Notes: generated from the sequence alone by a model not told the origin. Shown: positions 50,371-63,339, numbered from the stretch's first letter. The stretch is 64,000 bases of DNA from Colias croceus (GCF_905220415.1 NC_059549.1:10850001-10914000), one strand, 5' to 3'. Numbers and translations: made by a program.

Positions 50371-52447
50371 TTAAACTGAGTATTTTGTTACGAGCGCAAG
50401 TATACAGTCGGTTGCAAGTTGCTTTCGAGAAATGAATATTTTCGTATCGGTGTTTACTAATTTTAGCGGTTGCATATTACTGAAATAATAATATAAATAG
50501 TACATAGCTGAATGTATTGCGTTATGATTTAGCGTAGATTTATCTTTCAGTCCTCTAGCTATCTTCCCCCTATGAATATTTCGGGCTCGTCGAGTCATTA
50601 GGACATTTCTAAATTGAAGAACACAATCATGTCATCTCGCTTGCACTTATATGCATATATTTCTATGTTAGAGGTAGATGGCACTATTTGAGAAAAACTC
50701 ATTTTATTGACATTTTATAGCTTCCTATCCAAATTATGCTTTCTTAAATACAAACGTAGCATGTCATCACTCATCACTGTGGCAAAGATTATGATTTATT
50801 TATTTGATGTAAGTATTATCGTCAAAATCTCATCAAAACTAACAAATCTCACTAACGTACATATTTATCTAACGTAGGTACTTATATATTTAAATGTTTG
50901 TTGCAAATAAAAATTTAGAACACTGTGGTCTCATTCGGTCATTACTTTATTTGAATTTATTTTATTTCACTTGAAAATATTTTTAAACCATAATATTATG
51001 TCCGATAATTTTCAAGGCTATTAAGGATCTTTCTTAAATATTAGGAAAAAATAATATCAATTAATCTTCACATACATCATGAAAGCACTTTATATTAAGA
51101 ACATCATGTCTTTCACTTGCGAACTTCCATAATACCACGTACAAAAGACCATAAAAATCATTAAAAACATTTATCTCGATCGAATTATAATTATAAATAC
51201 AGGCAACTTTGAAACTAAAAGTGTTGGATAGTAGCGTTCTTAACGTACAATTTAAGCCATTTGAAACAATTGTGCCCAACGGCTATGGTTTCGAATTATA
51301 GGGGATAATGATAAGTGTTTACCCTTTGCGCCTCTCTTACAGAGTGTGAAAATAAAAGATCCCTTAAGATGTATTAAAATTTAAAAGATTGGATGAGCAT
51401 TTTGGTTGTTTTTTTTTTCAGTAAAACTAACGATTGCTTTCACTATGGAATTGTATTTATTTTCAATCGTTCTATTTTTGTATAATTTGAGATTTTTGTG
51501 ATAAAATAATATAATAAAAGATATGTAACATTACGGTTATTTTGTATATTAGCACCGAGTTGAACCTTGAACGCTGATTCATTTCGCAATCATGGGACTA
51601 AAGTAATATAAGAATTGTAAATAAAATAACAAAATTGTGGCAAATTATTACTTGTTAACGTGTATTGTAGTTTATTTCACGTTTATTTTAGTACGACTGT
51701 GTCTTTTCTAACTCCGTAACGGATATCAACTATACATATTGTATATATTTGACGCTGTTGAATTATATTATTTAGTTTGGTAGATGATTATAGTCATTAT
51801 ATATAAATAAAATATGAAAAATAAAATTATATCAAACTATTTTGCTTGTATTATTTCCCCTGACCTCTTCCTATAGTTTAATGACTTAGATAGGTAGACA
51901 CTAGACACATATTTTGTAGTAACTTACTATCTTAAATATAATAATATATGTTATAACTTAGTCTACCTTTAGCTAAGTATAGCCAGTACTCTGACCATGT
52001 TATAAATACATATAGATAAACTTATTATTTAATAAGTTACTAGAAAGATAAGGTAGCAAATACACAGTACCTAGGTAAAACGGATTATGAAGTAGGTAAT
52101 TAAACGCTGCCGATTATCCTGTTACTAACGATAATCCCCGAAACAACTAACAAGAGGGTTATAGATCTGTCAAATTCACTTCTATCTGAGTCCTACGCAC
52201 TATAGCAAAAATGTCGTGAGGATTTTTCATGACGCTCGCCTAGATAAGTAACTTGGTTCCAAAATCGATGACCCTACTCTGAAAATTTGCTAGGTTACCT
52301 AATATAAAATAAATAATTTATTGCCCTAAGCGCTTCTTTCTCACATTAAAATCAGTTCAACTGTTTCATCCAATTGATTAATTACTAGCTGCTTGCCCCA
52401 TCTTCGTCCGGGATTTAAAAAAATAGCTTATGTTACTCGGTATAGAT
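50371..52447 (+). other. Possible extended 3' UTR / intergenic sequence
   Basis: AT-rich, free of recognisable mobile elements up to about 52380, with several AATAAA sequences. I see no coding frame worth reporting. A Helitron/SINE-like fragment (CTAGCTGCTTGCCCCATC) starts at 52386. Confidence 0.5.
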
Positions 52448-52775
52448 GTCGTGGCCATATCGTAGATTTGCTCATTTCATGAAATGGCCAACATAGTTTG
52501 GTCAACGTTTCACGATTTGGTCATCGACATTTGGCCAGATCGTATAAAATATAGGTTAGGTTTGGTTAGACTTTATTAAACAACGCACGAGCCGAGCGAT
52601 CAAAGCGAGCGTGCCGCGGCAGCGGCCGGCGAGTGCAAGAAGCGAATCGCTTTTTAAAAAAGAAACAACAATGGTCGCATTTCGTGAAATATCGTGAAAC
52701 GTTGACGATTTAATGATCTGGCCAGACTAAATTGGCCATTTCATGAAATGAGCAAATCTACGATATAGCCACGAC
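52448..52775. mobile_element. 328-bp MITE with GTCGTGGC ends
   Basis: The ends GTCGTGGCCATATCGTAGAT and, inverted, GTCGTGGCTATATCGTAGAT continue as inverted arms through GCTCATTTCATGAAATGGCC. No coding frame. The centre holds a GC-rich segment (CCGCGGCAGCGGCCGGCG). The target duplication is not clear. Confidence 0.7.
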
Positions 52776-52796
52776 GCGACATAGATATCCTACTAA

Positions 52797-52960
52797 TCTA
52801 TACTAATATTATAAAGCTGAAGAGTTTGTTTGTTTGTTTGTTTGAACGCGCTAATCTCAGAAACTACTGGTTCGAATTGAAAAATTCTTTTTGTGTTGAA
52901 TAGAACATTTATCGAGGAAGGCTATAGGCTATGTAACATCACGATATAACGATTGGGAGC
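52797..52960 (+). mobile_element. Helitron/SINE-like repeat with (GTTT)n
   Basis: Starts TATACTAATATTATAAAGCT, followed by a GTTTGTTTG run and AATCTCAGAAACTACTGGTT. A variant of the family at 4980, sitting right after the MITE at 52448. Confidence 0.5.
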
Positions 52961-53219
52961 GAAGAAATAATGGAAAATGTAAAAAAAAACGGAGAAAATT
53001 ATTCATCCTTGAGGGCTTCCATTACGTGCGCTGCGTAAACGGTTCGAGATACCAAAAATATATGTATGAAAGAATTATTCCTTTTGAAATGATCTAAAAA
53101 AATGTCCGCGACAGTATATGTCTATCTTTTAAGATTAACTCACTAGAACCATTTTTATGGTAATCAAATTTGGTCGAAATTAATGCATTATTTGTTATGA
53201 GTTGTATCAATGTAATAAT

Positions 53220-53864
53220 TAGACATCGGATTATATGCACTAACAAAATGCCAAAATATGCATGCAAATATGCACTAAAAAAGGCCGAAATATGCACTAA
53301 AAACGACTGATATGCCTAAAATATGCACATATAAATAAAAAAAAACCTTTATTATTTTTATATATTTAAATCAAAGATTGTACAAAAACATTGAAATTTT
53401 CTTGAAATTGAGTATAGTTTTTGTGCCAATATACAATTAAGCATTTTTACCAAATTTTCGAGCGCAAATTTGTGACGTTTGTCACCCGCGAGCCCAGTGT
53501 TGCCACCTTAACCCTTAATCCGGGCTAAATCTAGCCCTTTTTTGGAATTCAACCCGTGTTTTACGTTTTTAGCCCCAAAAGGATAATCTAGCCCTATTTT
53601 GAATGGCTCAAAATTTACTTAAAATGGAGCCCATTTTGTAATTTTTTTCCATTTTACCATGCCAAAATAGGGTTTGTTTACTCGCTGAGCGTTCTGATTG
53701 GCTAATAAAGGTTAGTCGACCAATCAAAACTCCCGCTACTTAACGATTTATGCACGAAATATGCACGATTGGGGAAAAAGGCTAAAATATGCACTGACGC
53801 CGTAATTAGAGAGTTTTATGCATTTGCATATGCAAATATGCAAATGCATATAATCCGATGTCTA
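53220..53864. mobile_element. 645-bp hAT-like MITE with 8-bp target-site duplication
   Basis: The ends TAGACATCGGATTATATGCA and TGCATATAATCCGATGTCTA are perfect inverted repeats. GTAATAAT flanks both sides (53212-53219 and 53865-53872). An 8-bp duplication and TAGA-like ends fit the hAT superfamily. No transposase frame; several AAATATGCAC units lie inside both ends. Confidence 0.85.
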
Positions 53865-54406
53865 GTAATAATATTAATCTTTATCCAAATAAATGTGTTG
53901 TTGATTAAGACTATTTAATTGTGAACAAAATTGTCTTTGACATCACTTAATTTCAATGAGCATCTTATAGGCCAGTAGAAATCGACACAAAAAAACCCTA
54001 AATTCGCAAAGCACGATGTAGTTCTGAATTTTTGGTATGTTGTTTGGATCAGTTAGGCCTTAGGGTGATGTAAATCCCAATTTGCAACTTCGAAAAAGTT
54101 GTGCTCGCTGCGCACCACGTGATAAACTGCGAAAATTTTGGACTTTTTTCACTTTTTGCTCTAAAAGTCATAAACTATGCGTTTTCGACAAGTATCATTC
54201 ACTACATAAATTAAGGTTAATAAATTTTCAACAATTTAAGCCTAATTACAGCTCTCTAAACCTTATAACGACTAAACTGTGGCCATTCGAAGATGGTTCA
54301 TTTTTCCCGAAATATTAAAATTTTTAGTTTTGCTCCCGTTTGAAGCAAAATATTGACAAAAACCGCTCGTTCTATGAAAAGGTCGTATAATAAAGTTGTA
54401 GTGCAT

Positions 54407-54619
54407 TTAATTTTCTTTCATTAGAGCATAGAACAAAGTCTGTGAGACAAATAGTTCACTCACAATATCTGAAAAACAAAAAGAAGGTAGAAATAGATTT
54501 TTAAAGAATTGAAACTGAGGGCATATAACATCATAAAAGGATAAAACTTTTTCATTTGCAGGATAGGTAATTAACAAAATTACAAAATTTGGGAAAGTAG
54601 GAAAAAAGATTATACGCAA
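54407..54619 (-). repeat. Repeat-borne 70-codon frame, copy 1
   Basis: The frame MRIIFFPTFPNFVILLITYP is followed by ANEKVLSFYDVICPQFQFFK. It lies inside the foldback element, and is AT-rich and hydrophobic. Conservation with copy 2 reflects recent duplication and does not by itself show translation. Confidence 0.4.
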
Positions 54620-55544
54620 ATAATAAACTGCGAAAATTTTAGACTTTTTTCACTTTTTGCTCTAAAAGTCATAAACTATGCGTTTTCGACAAGTATCATT
54701 CACTACATAAATAAAGCTAATTAAAATTTCAACAATTTAAGCCTAACTGCATCTCTCTAAACCTTATATAACAACTAAGCTGTGGCCTTTTAAAGATAAT
54801 CAGTTTTTACCTTCTTTTTGTTTTTCAGACATTGTGAGTGAACTATTTGTCTCATAGACTTTGTTCTATGCTGTAATGAAAGAAAATTAAATGCACTACA
54901 ACTTTATTATACGACCTTTTCATAGAATGAGCGGTTTTTGCCAATATTTTGCTTCAAACGGGAGCAAAACTAAAAATTTCAATATTTCGGGAAAAATGAA
55001 CCATCTTCGAATGGCCACAGTTTAGTCGTTATAAGGTTTAGAGAGCTGTAATTAGGCTTAAATTGTTGAAAATTTTATAACCTTAATTTATGTAGTGAAT
55101 GATACTGGTCGGAAACGCATAGTTTATGACTTTTAGAGCAAAAAGTGAAAAAAGTCCAAAATTTTCGTCGTTTATTATTTGCGTATAATCTTTTTTCCTA
55201 CTTTCCCAAATTTTGTAATTTTGTTAATTACCTATCCTGCAAATGAAAAAGTATTATCCTTTTTATGATTTCATATGCCCTCAGTTTCAATTCTTTAACA
55301 ATCTATTTCTACCTTCTTTTTGTTTTTCAGATATTGTGAGTGAACTATTTGTCTCACAGACTTTGACTTTGAATGGCCACAGTTTAGTCGTTATAAGGTT
55401 TAGAGAGCTGTAAGTAGGCTTAAATTGTTGCAAATTTAATAACCTTAATTTATGTAGTGAATGATACCTACTTGTCGGAAACGCATAGTTTATGACTTTT
55501 AGAGCAAAAAGTGAAAGAAGTCCAAAATTTTCGCAGTTTATTAT

Positions 55545-55757
55545 TTGCGTATAATCTTTTTTCCTACTTTCCCAAATTTTGTAATTTTGTTAATTACCTA
55601 TCCTGCAAATGAAAAAGTATTATCCTTTTATGATTTTATATGCCCACAGTTTCAATTCTTTAAAAATCTATTTCTACCTTCTTTTTGTTTTTCAGATATT
55701 GTGAGTGAACTATTTGTCTCACAGACTTTGTTCTATGCTCTAATGAAAGAAAATTAA
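55545..55757 (+). repeat. Repeat-borne 70-codon frame, copy 2
   Basis: Identical to copy 1 at 69 of 70 residues (V to I change not seen; V replaced by F in FYDFICPQ) and on the opposite strand, as expected from the inverted arms. Confidence 0.4.
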
Positions 55758-56571
55758 ATGCACTACAACTTTATTATACGACCTTCTCATAGAACGAGCG
55801 GTTTTTGCCAATATTTTGCTTCAAACGGGAGCAAAACTAAAAATTTTAATATTTCGGGAAAAATGAACCATCTTCGAATGGCCACAGTTTAGTCGTTATA
55901 AGGTTTAGAGAGCTGCAATTAGGCTTAAAATGTTGCAAATTTAATAACCTTAATTTATGTAGTGAATGATACTTGTCGGAAACGCATAGTTTATGACTTT
56001 TAGAGCAAAAAGTGAAAAAAGTCCAAAATTTTCGCAGTTTATCACGTGGCCGTGGTGCGCAGCGAGCACAACTTTTTCGAAGTTGCAAATTGGGATTTAC
56101 ATCACCCTAACTGATCCAAAAAACATACCAAAAATTCAGAACTACATCGTGCTTTGCGAATTTAATGTTAATTTCCACTGGCCTATTAGGAGATATTACG
56201 ATTTTAAAATAACACCCGAATCACCCGCGCCGCATGATGTGCAAACTTTGCTTGCGAGCGACGCTGCGGAGAGGGGGATGTAACTCTAACATCTAAGAGG
56301 TAGGTACTATGCCGCGGTCGGCTCCCTTCTGAACGGTTCACAGTATTTTTTTGACCCTTCTTTTGCGACAGCCTAATTTTATTGAATGATCGAATGGATA
56401 AATACATGACAAACGCTAGAGTAAAAACTCCCATGAAGCTCACTATCATAGTTTTCGAAAAAAATGCAATCTGAATAAAAAGTACCGGATTTTTATATAC
56501 TTAATTCAATTTTTATTCAATTTTAATTTTTATTTGGAAGTGTACTTTGACTTCGGCTTATAAATACTTTA

Positions 56572-56785
56572 TTAAGCTATTGCATAGTTTCTATCGCGGG
56601 CCTTGAGCGCGGGGACCGAATCGAGAAATTCCGTAACGAAAAACCTCACGCTCCCCACTCCGACGGGCGGAGGCACAGAACTATATAGTTCTGTGGGCGG
56701 AGGTGTGGCTTGAAGGCATAGCATGCAATAGCTTTACCGCGGCAGTCCTCAAGTGCCACACGTCGTTTTTTTTATTAATTTTTCT
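56572..56785 (-). mobile_element. SINE-like repeat, second copy
   Basis: Carries the TTAAGCTATTGCATAG and GAGCGCGGGGACCGAATC text of 19264-19440, with an extra short palindrome (AGAACTATATAGTTCT near 56677) in the middle. A T run follows on the plus strand. Confidence 0.55.
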
Positions 56786-56999
56786 ATCATTAAAAAATTT
56801 TTTTTGTGCGTCAAGGCTTGCCATAGGGCCAATTTTCGAACCATTCGGGGAGGAGCTGTTACTTCGCAATTTCGAGATAATCGCATAAATAACAAAATTT
56901 CATTTTTTTTTGTGTTTGAACTCTTAAGAAAAAGCGGATTATTTTTACTTTAAAACATAGTTATATGTATGAACTAAGTACTTCCACAAAAAAAAGTGT

Positions 57000-57140
57000 G
57001 TGTACCTACTTATGTACCTACACGCGTTAGAAGTTATACTTCTTTGGCGTATGGAAAAAAAATACTAGAATATACAACTTGAACATAGTTATCAATTTTC
57101 ATACCACCTAGAACTAACTTAATGCTGTTAAATTTATCTA
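57000..57140 (+). mobile_element. Partial copy of the GAAGTTATACTTC palindromic element
   Basis: Reverse-complement copy of 8139-8276, including TTAGAAGTTATACTTCTTTG and ACTAGAATATACAACTTGAA. Only one terminal palindrome remains. Another repeat fragment (CTACGCGGACGAAGTCGCGG) follows immediately. Confidence 0.5.
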
Positions 57141-57749
57141 CGCGGACGAAGTCGCGGGCACAGCTAGTGAGAAATAATTGTAAAGTCCATAAAATACCTA
57201 GTTGCTTCGTTTATATAATTAATCTAGATAGTGTAGACTGTAGATAATAGCTTGAACATTTTTACGCACGTGAGCATACAGTATGTAAAACCGACGCGTC
57301 TTCTTGATATTATGTTTTAAATTTTAATTTTCTATATACTTAAATCTGAACTCAACTAAAATACTTAGCTAAAAAAAACTCCAATGATCTTCAATCCTTT
57401 TTTAGTACCTACGTAGGTCATAATTCTACAATCTAATTATTATTTCAGTAATGTAGGTACTTTATGTAGAGCTGCCCTGGCAAACTTCTGGTAAACGTGA
57501 ATCATCACGGCCCATTTTACGTGATGTTTTTCGATAAGATTTTTCTACTATTATCCAAGCCCGTGTTATTATTTTTATTTATCACTAGCTGTCCCAGCAA
57601 GCGTTGTTCTGCCTTATTATTTTTATTTCCATTTTATTTTATATTAAAAATAACTGTTTCCTGATTCCAAGACATACCCGACAAGCATTTTTATACATCG
57701 GTTTAACGTTACTTGATTGGAAATTAGTAAATTACGATTAGTACATAGC

Positions 57750-57955
57750 GCAATATTTTGAATTTTAATTCATTCGTTGTGCGTGTATCGAGCGTGCAGC
57801 TGTCGACCTTCATGAGCGAGGAGTTCTGGTCCCGTGGTGTCTTGTTCCGGCGGTTTCGCGGATGGCTTCGCAACACTCAGCCGAAGCCGATACAGCGCAA
57901 TATGACGCCGCCATGCCAGTGCCGTGAATTGAGTGTACCTAATTGTTAATATAAG
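57750..57955 (+). other. Isolated coding-like GC pocket, unknown
   Basis: Within AT-rich sequence, about 150 bp are GC-rich and open on the plus strand in two frames. One ends MASQHSAEADTAQYDAAMPV then P and a stop. It has no recognisable family and no splice context. It could be the tail of a retroposed gene or transposon. Confidence 0.25.
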
Positions 57956-57983
57956 TATTCTTAGTTTTAGTTATAGATTACTA

Positions 57984-58203
57984 GCTTTCCTCCCGCGGCA
58001 TCGCCCGCGCAAAATAAAGAAAAACCCGCATAGTTCCCGTTTCCGTGGGATTTCCGGGATAAAACCTATCCTATGTCCTTTCTCGGGTATCAAAATATCT
58101 CTATACCAAATTTCATGAAAATTGGTTCAGTAGTTTAGGCGTGATTGGGTAACAGACAGACAGACAGACAGAGTTACTTTCGCATTTATAATATTAGTAT
58201 GGA
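57984..58203 (-). mobile_element. Helitron/SINE-like repeat, minus strand
   Basis: The inverted counterpart of 4980-5176: CAGACAGACAGACAG run, then CGCATTTATAATATTAGTA at the right end and CTTTCCTCCCGCGGCATC at the left. Confidence 0.65.
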
Positions 58204-61200
58204 TTATATTACCTGAACTAAATGTAATAAATAATAAAAATGCAGTACTTTTTGAGTTTAGCCCGGACATACATACAAACTAACAAACAAAAAATTTGAA
58301 TTCGATATCGATTGTAGATCACGATTAAAGTATTCTTTTAAAAATATTCAATGTACAGTTTTGACTCACCTACGATCTTAATATACATATTATGTATAGA
58401 TTGTGTATAGTTTTGCCTCATTAGGATATTAAATAAAAAACAATAGTATTTCCAATCATTATATATATTTGCTGCTTTCTTTTTTACATTGCTTACAATT
58501 TAAATAAGTGGTTAGATGCCCTTGTGCCCAAACAACCAATCAAATACCGTTACATTTGAACGTTAAGTTGAAAAAATTGACGACATCACGTTTAAAGGCA
58601 TTCTATTGGCTATTTCAACACAATGCACTTGCTGATTGGTTACATTTTCCAAAATAGTTATTTAAAAAACTTTTTGTATTCATTGGGAACGGTAGTGGCG
58701 ATGGGGTATTCGATTAACTATTATACCTACTTTATGAACATATTATACAAACATACATACAGCGTTCATATAATAATCTTAAAATTAGCACCCTTTGATG
58801 GGCGTCGCTCGCGTCACTGTTTCTATCGTTTTCAATTAATTATCAATCAATTAATATTTTGTTTTAACAAATAAATATTTCATTGACAAAAATTTTACGA
58901 CTGCACTTTAATCATATCACAAACTTCACGTAACTTTAGTAATAAATTGCATAATAAATATACACTACTCCAAGTTATTATTTTTCCAGTTAATTGTATA
59001 ATGTATACGACAAATATCACATAAAACGAGGAAACACACACTGTGCCCCGGCGACGCCCGTCTAAATTCGCAAATCACATTCCATTAGACAACTACGCTA
59101 CTTGCAAACGAACCTCTCAAACTCAATGCTAACAATAACATTGCACAATTGCTTTTAAAAAGGCCCAAGTTTTAATGCACTTGAAACACGTATATGCCGT
59201 CTCTCTCTCTCGCTCGCTTTCATATAATATGCATAATATCCTTGTCGAATAATACATCAAATGCATCGCCTTGAGCCTCGTGTGGGATATGATACACAAT
59301 ATGTATAGGAATTTCATCATATGTAAGTAAAAACTAATAATGATCGATTCACACAAACGGTCACACCCCTGCCTAATAAATCTTCAAAATTTATATTCCA
59401 ATAACTACTAAAACTGAAATCATGAACAACAAATATCACAATGTACACAAAAATATACAATTTTAAGTGATTTATTTTTACGATTTTGACCTCCAGTCCA
59501 AAGGGTAATATTTTAAATACATCAAATATGCTTGAATGTAAACAACCACAATCGATCTAAATAGGTACATGAAAAAAGGTTACATTGTAAACACATTAAA
59601 ATTAACACAGTATTTTCGAAGTCATCACAAACTACATATTTCATTTGAAAAATACAAATACAATTAAAGTTGCTAACGTTTACATGTTAATAATAAAATA
59701 ACACAGATGATATATTGTTCGATATAATATGCGTGTTGGATCGCGGCACAGATATACAATGTTACAGACATAAATAGCCATCTCGTCACATAAAAACAAT
59801 ATGTACAGTACTCCGCGCGAGCCTCGCCAGTAAACAATGACTCCAAACGTTTCCTGCCAAAATGTATACTCGCCATTGTCTGAACTAATTTGAGGCCGCT
59901 AAAAATTATGTCACGAGAGAAAACTGCCACTCTTCCCGCGTTTCCAAGTAAATTTGAACGTTTATAAACTATTTCCAAGAGAACACAAATATCACGCAAT
60001 CGCATACAAAAGTACAGCAATCTCTCGCTCAACATTCACAACAGGCTAACGACCCATAACATGGATAAAATTTACGAACCTTACGGGTAAACAAAATTTA
60101 TATAAACTTGCATCAAATCAAACAGTTTGAACACCAATATCAACAGATAGACAACAAATTGACTACAAGTATAACAAGCAACAGTATTTAATCACTTTAA
60201 AAATAACAATCGAAACTGACTCGATACAGATCCGTGAGAGGCAACTTTGCGCGTTCTGTAGCGACGATCTTGTGTTGGAAATTGCTTTTAAATGGAAGCC
60301 CTTACCTGCCAAAGCTCAGAGTCAACTAAATTATAAGTTTCTTGAGTAGAGATGAGCAGGGGACGGAATAGTGGTGGGGAAGATAAGAAAGATCGCCTCC
60401 GATACAATGTTTGGTTCTAAAACACCACTCTTACGTATATCGATGAAGTGAACGTGGAACAAACTCCACGAACAATATACAAATCCCGCTTCACGCCGAT
60501 ATGTGACTGATATAACGTTTCGATATGATTGTTACGGAAACAAAGGATATAAACCGTCAAAAGCTAAGCAATTCATCTACATTAGGTACAATATTAAGGC
60601 TACGCGTTACTTTATGTACATACCTAACCTAACCATATCAAATTGAACACGTCGTAGCGCCCTGTCCGCGATAACCGCAAGTAATCGCGCGTCGGTCACC
60701 AAACCTGACACCGTTTAGATCTAAAGTTCTCTGTTAATTTTTCTTGAAAATGCCGAATTTTAGATTTACTGTAAAAATCCTTAATGTGACCGCGATGAAA
60801 GCGTTTAATTCAGAATATATCTATAATACTTCTTAGTTTCTGCAAAATATGGGTCGTTGTATCCAGAGTGTATTCAACATTCGACGTTAATTCAATGGAT
60901 ACAAAAACACATGTCAATATAAATAAAATGATTTATAAAAGCTACTTTAGACTGTATAAATGAGCAAGGCAACGGGCGCTCTACCGACGATCGCGAACGG
61001 TAGATCACTACTGAGGTCCTTAATTTATTTACAAAATACGACTCTATGTTAAATACTGGTCCAATATATTTCACAAAAATGTATAAAACTTTGCACTGTC
61101 GGTTCGACTTTTGCGCCGCAGTTTGATTGCAGAGGTACATTCGATTTTTATTATAAAGAGTAAAATGCTAGCATTTAAAATGGAGGACAGATACGTTTTA

Positions 61201-62623
61201 TTACAGATCTCTTTAGAATAATGTTTATCGGGAATCCCAGACACAATAGAAAATCTATTGTGTCGATTCCCGATCGGGCCGCTCGGTGGTCAATGGGTTA
61301 TTTACCTAAGTGACGAATGGATACTCGAAGTTTCAACTAACTAGACACATTTACATGAAGTATATACACGGTGTGACTATACGATAATAAGCGCCCATTG
61401 AATAAGGCAAGTCAGTGTGAGACTTTTTCGTTAATTTCATTCCCTCAGTCGCCGCGCGTGTTGGCAACCCTCAAATTGACGTCACTACACATTAATTAAC
61501 CTTTTTTTTAATTTCTAAAAATTGCACTACGTTAAGTGAAAACACAAAAATTGTAGAATTGAATCAATTTTAACATTGCCTTACTTTATACACTTATTTT
61601 TAATTAAAATTATATTTTTAGTCAAAATTTGCACACGTTGCCGCAAACGTATCTATTAAAATCGGCAGCGATTTGCGGCGAAATACCGAACACCAAAAAC
61701 TAGATCATTGCCCATCGCGTTGAGCAAGTATTATGACTTCTATTATTAGAGTATTTAACACTTAGAATGGATTCTCAAAAGTCTACAATCACCGCTCAAT
61801 ACTTTTTTAATACGAAACTTCATATAAGGCAGTCAAACGAATAAAATATTTACATATAAGGGGTATCACCTGTCTCACTCTAACAGCGCCACAATTGGCT
61901 ATGTTAGAGCGAAACAGATATAGGATTTGGATCGAAATACTCTCGCATAAACTAAGCCGATATTTAGAGGCTGTAGCACCACATCGTTTTGTGTATTTAA
62001 ACAAACGATTTGATTTGGTCTTTATGATAAAATAACAAGAAAATAAAAACTTACGACTAAATTTCAGCTAATGAACATAAAATAATGATTAAAATAATTT
62101 TAATAAGAAAGTGATATCACTAGTCCAAATACCTAAAAAAATGTGATCAGTCTGTTAATATTTTTTTTTAGTTTTAATGTTTTTATTCGCTTTATATCAA
62201 TAATATAAAATAATATAATACACATAAAAAGTTCCATCATAAAATTTTAAACTTTAAAATGAATTATACCTACTTATTCCCAAGAAATGACTATCTAGCA
62301 AAACTCGTTCCTCTTTATCAATAAAATTGTATAAGTTTAGTAATTTGAATGTTTTCAATGTTTCGTAAAATAAATTAATTCTAAAATAAGTTTTCAGTTA
62401 AAAGTGAAACATGAATATAGTGAATCTTAGTTAAAATAAATTTCGGTAATTTTTATTATGCACCTTTATTCTCGCAACGATCATAAAATGATTTTCTTTA
62501 ATGTCAAATTAGCTTATTTTTCGATGTTATTAGCAATCAAATCGTTTGTTTAACGCATGCTACCGGTCCACATTTCGAAGTGACGAGACAATAGGAATGT
62601 GGGACTAAGTGGGTGTGAGTAAA
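58204..62623 (-). other. AT-rich sequence downstream of the minus-strand gene; possible long 3' UTR
   Basis: About 4.4 kb without obvious mobile elements or coding frames, unlike the repeat cluster before it. This is consistent with a long 3' UTR of the gene ending at 62624, but no poly(A) site can be chosen with confidence. Confidence 0.4.
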
Positions 62624-63339
62624 TCATCTCTCGGCCGAACTGTCGTCGCAACTCGTATCGTTGCCGGTGCTGGTATCGTTATTGCTGGAATCGTTGCCAT
62701 CGTTATTGCTGGTATCGTTCCCATCGTTATTGCTGGTATCGTTGCCATCGTTATTGCTGGTATCGTTGCCATCGTTATTGCTGGTATCGTTGCCATCGTT
62801 ATTGCTGGTATCGTTGCCATCGTTATTGCTGGTATCGTTGCTATCGTTATTGCTACTATCGTTGCCGGCACTAGTATCGACATCGCATTGGCTATCGTTA
62901 TCACTCGATTTGGTTTCGTGAACGTTATCGTGGACGGTGTTGGGAGTGTCGCTAGATGCACTAGCGGACGGCGAGATGTGTACTTCATTTTGAACTCTAT
63001 TCACATCAGCAATAGGGTTCGGTGTTTCTTTCGCTACGCAACTATCATTGCTCTTTTCTTCACTTTTAGTATCGGTGTTAACATCTGTTTTACCGAGTGT
63101 CACGTCAACGTTAGTAACATCACTAGGCGCGCTAGTGTTGTCGGCATCGAGTCCCGGTTTTTCCGGTTGTATCAGGGGTATAGCGATGTTATCGATAGCG
63201 TTATCGTTGACGATGGTGGCGATGTCTTGCGGCGCCATGCAGCTCATGGCGGACAGCAGGTTGTTGGTCAGAGAGACCATCTCGCCGAACTTCGCGTCCA
63301 TGTTCTCCATCTTTTGGGAGAGATCGACCTCTGGGTCGT
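62624..63339 (-). CDS. Terminal exon of an unrecognised gene with Asn/Asp/Ser-rich repeat tail
   Basis: On the minus strand, acceptor gcatttcag is followed by an open frame of 238 codons to a TGA at 62624-62626. It begins DPEVDLSQKMENMDAKFGEM, then VSLTNNLLSAMSCMAPQDIA, an amphipathic possibly helical stretch. A disordered acidic region rich in Asp, Ser, Asn and Thr follows, with about eight copies of NDTSNNDG near the end. The exon starts in phase 1, so more coding exons lie further right, outside the window. I do not recognise the family. The splice site and strong bias in one frame support a real gene. Confidence 0.6.
62680..62865 (-). repeat. 24-bp coding tandem repeat
   Basis: The plus-strand unit ATCGTTGCCATCGTTATTGC plus TGGT is repeated about seven to eight times with few changes, encoding NDTSNNDG on the minus strand. 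The third-position changes are few, pointing to recent expansion. Confidence 0.85.

Larger units (their letters stand above)
53967..56186. mobile_element. 2.2-kb composite foldback element
   Basis: The ends ATAGGCCAGTAGAAAT and, inverted, ATAGGCCAGTGGAAAT start long inverted arms. Inside, a unit containing AAGTCATAAACTATGCGTTT and AAACTGTGGCCATTCGAAGA occurs in both directions several times: left-facing copies at 54062-54800 and inverted copies at 54830-55360, 55370-55760 and 55760-56090. A 70-codon frame appears once on each strand (54407-54619 minus and 55545-55757 plus) with one residue difference. No known protein domain. Confidence 0.75.
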
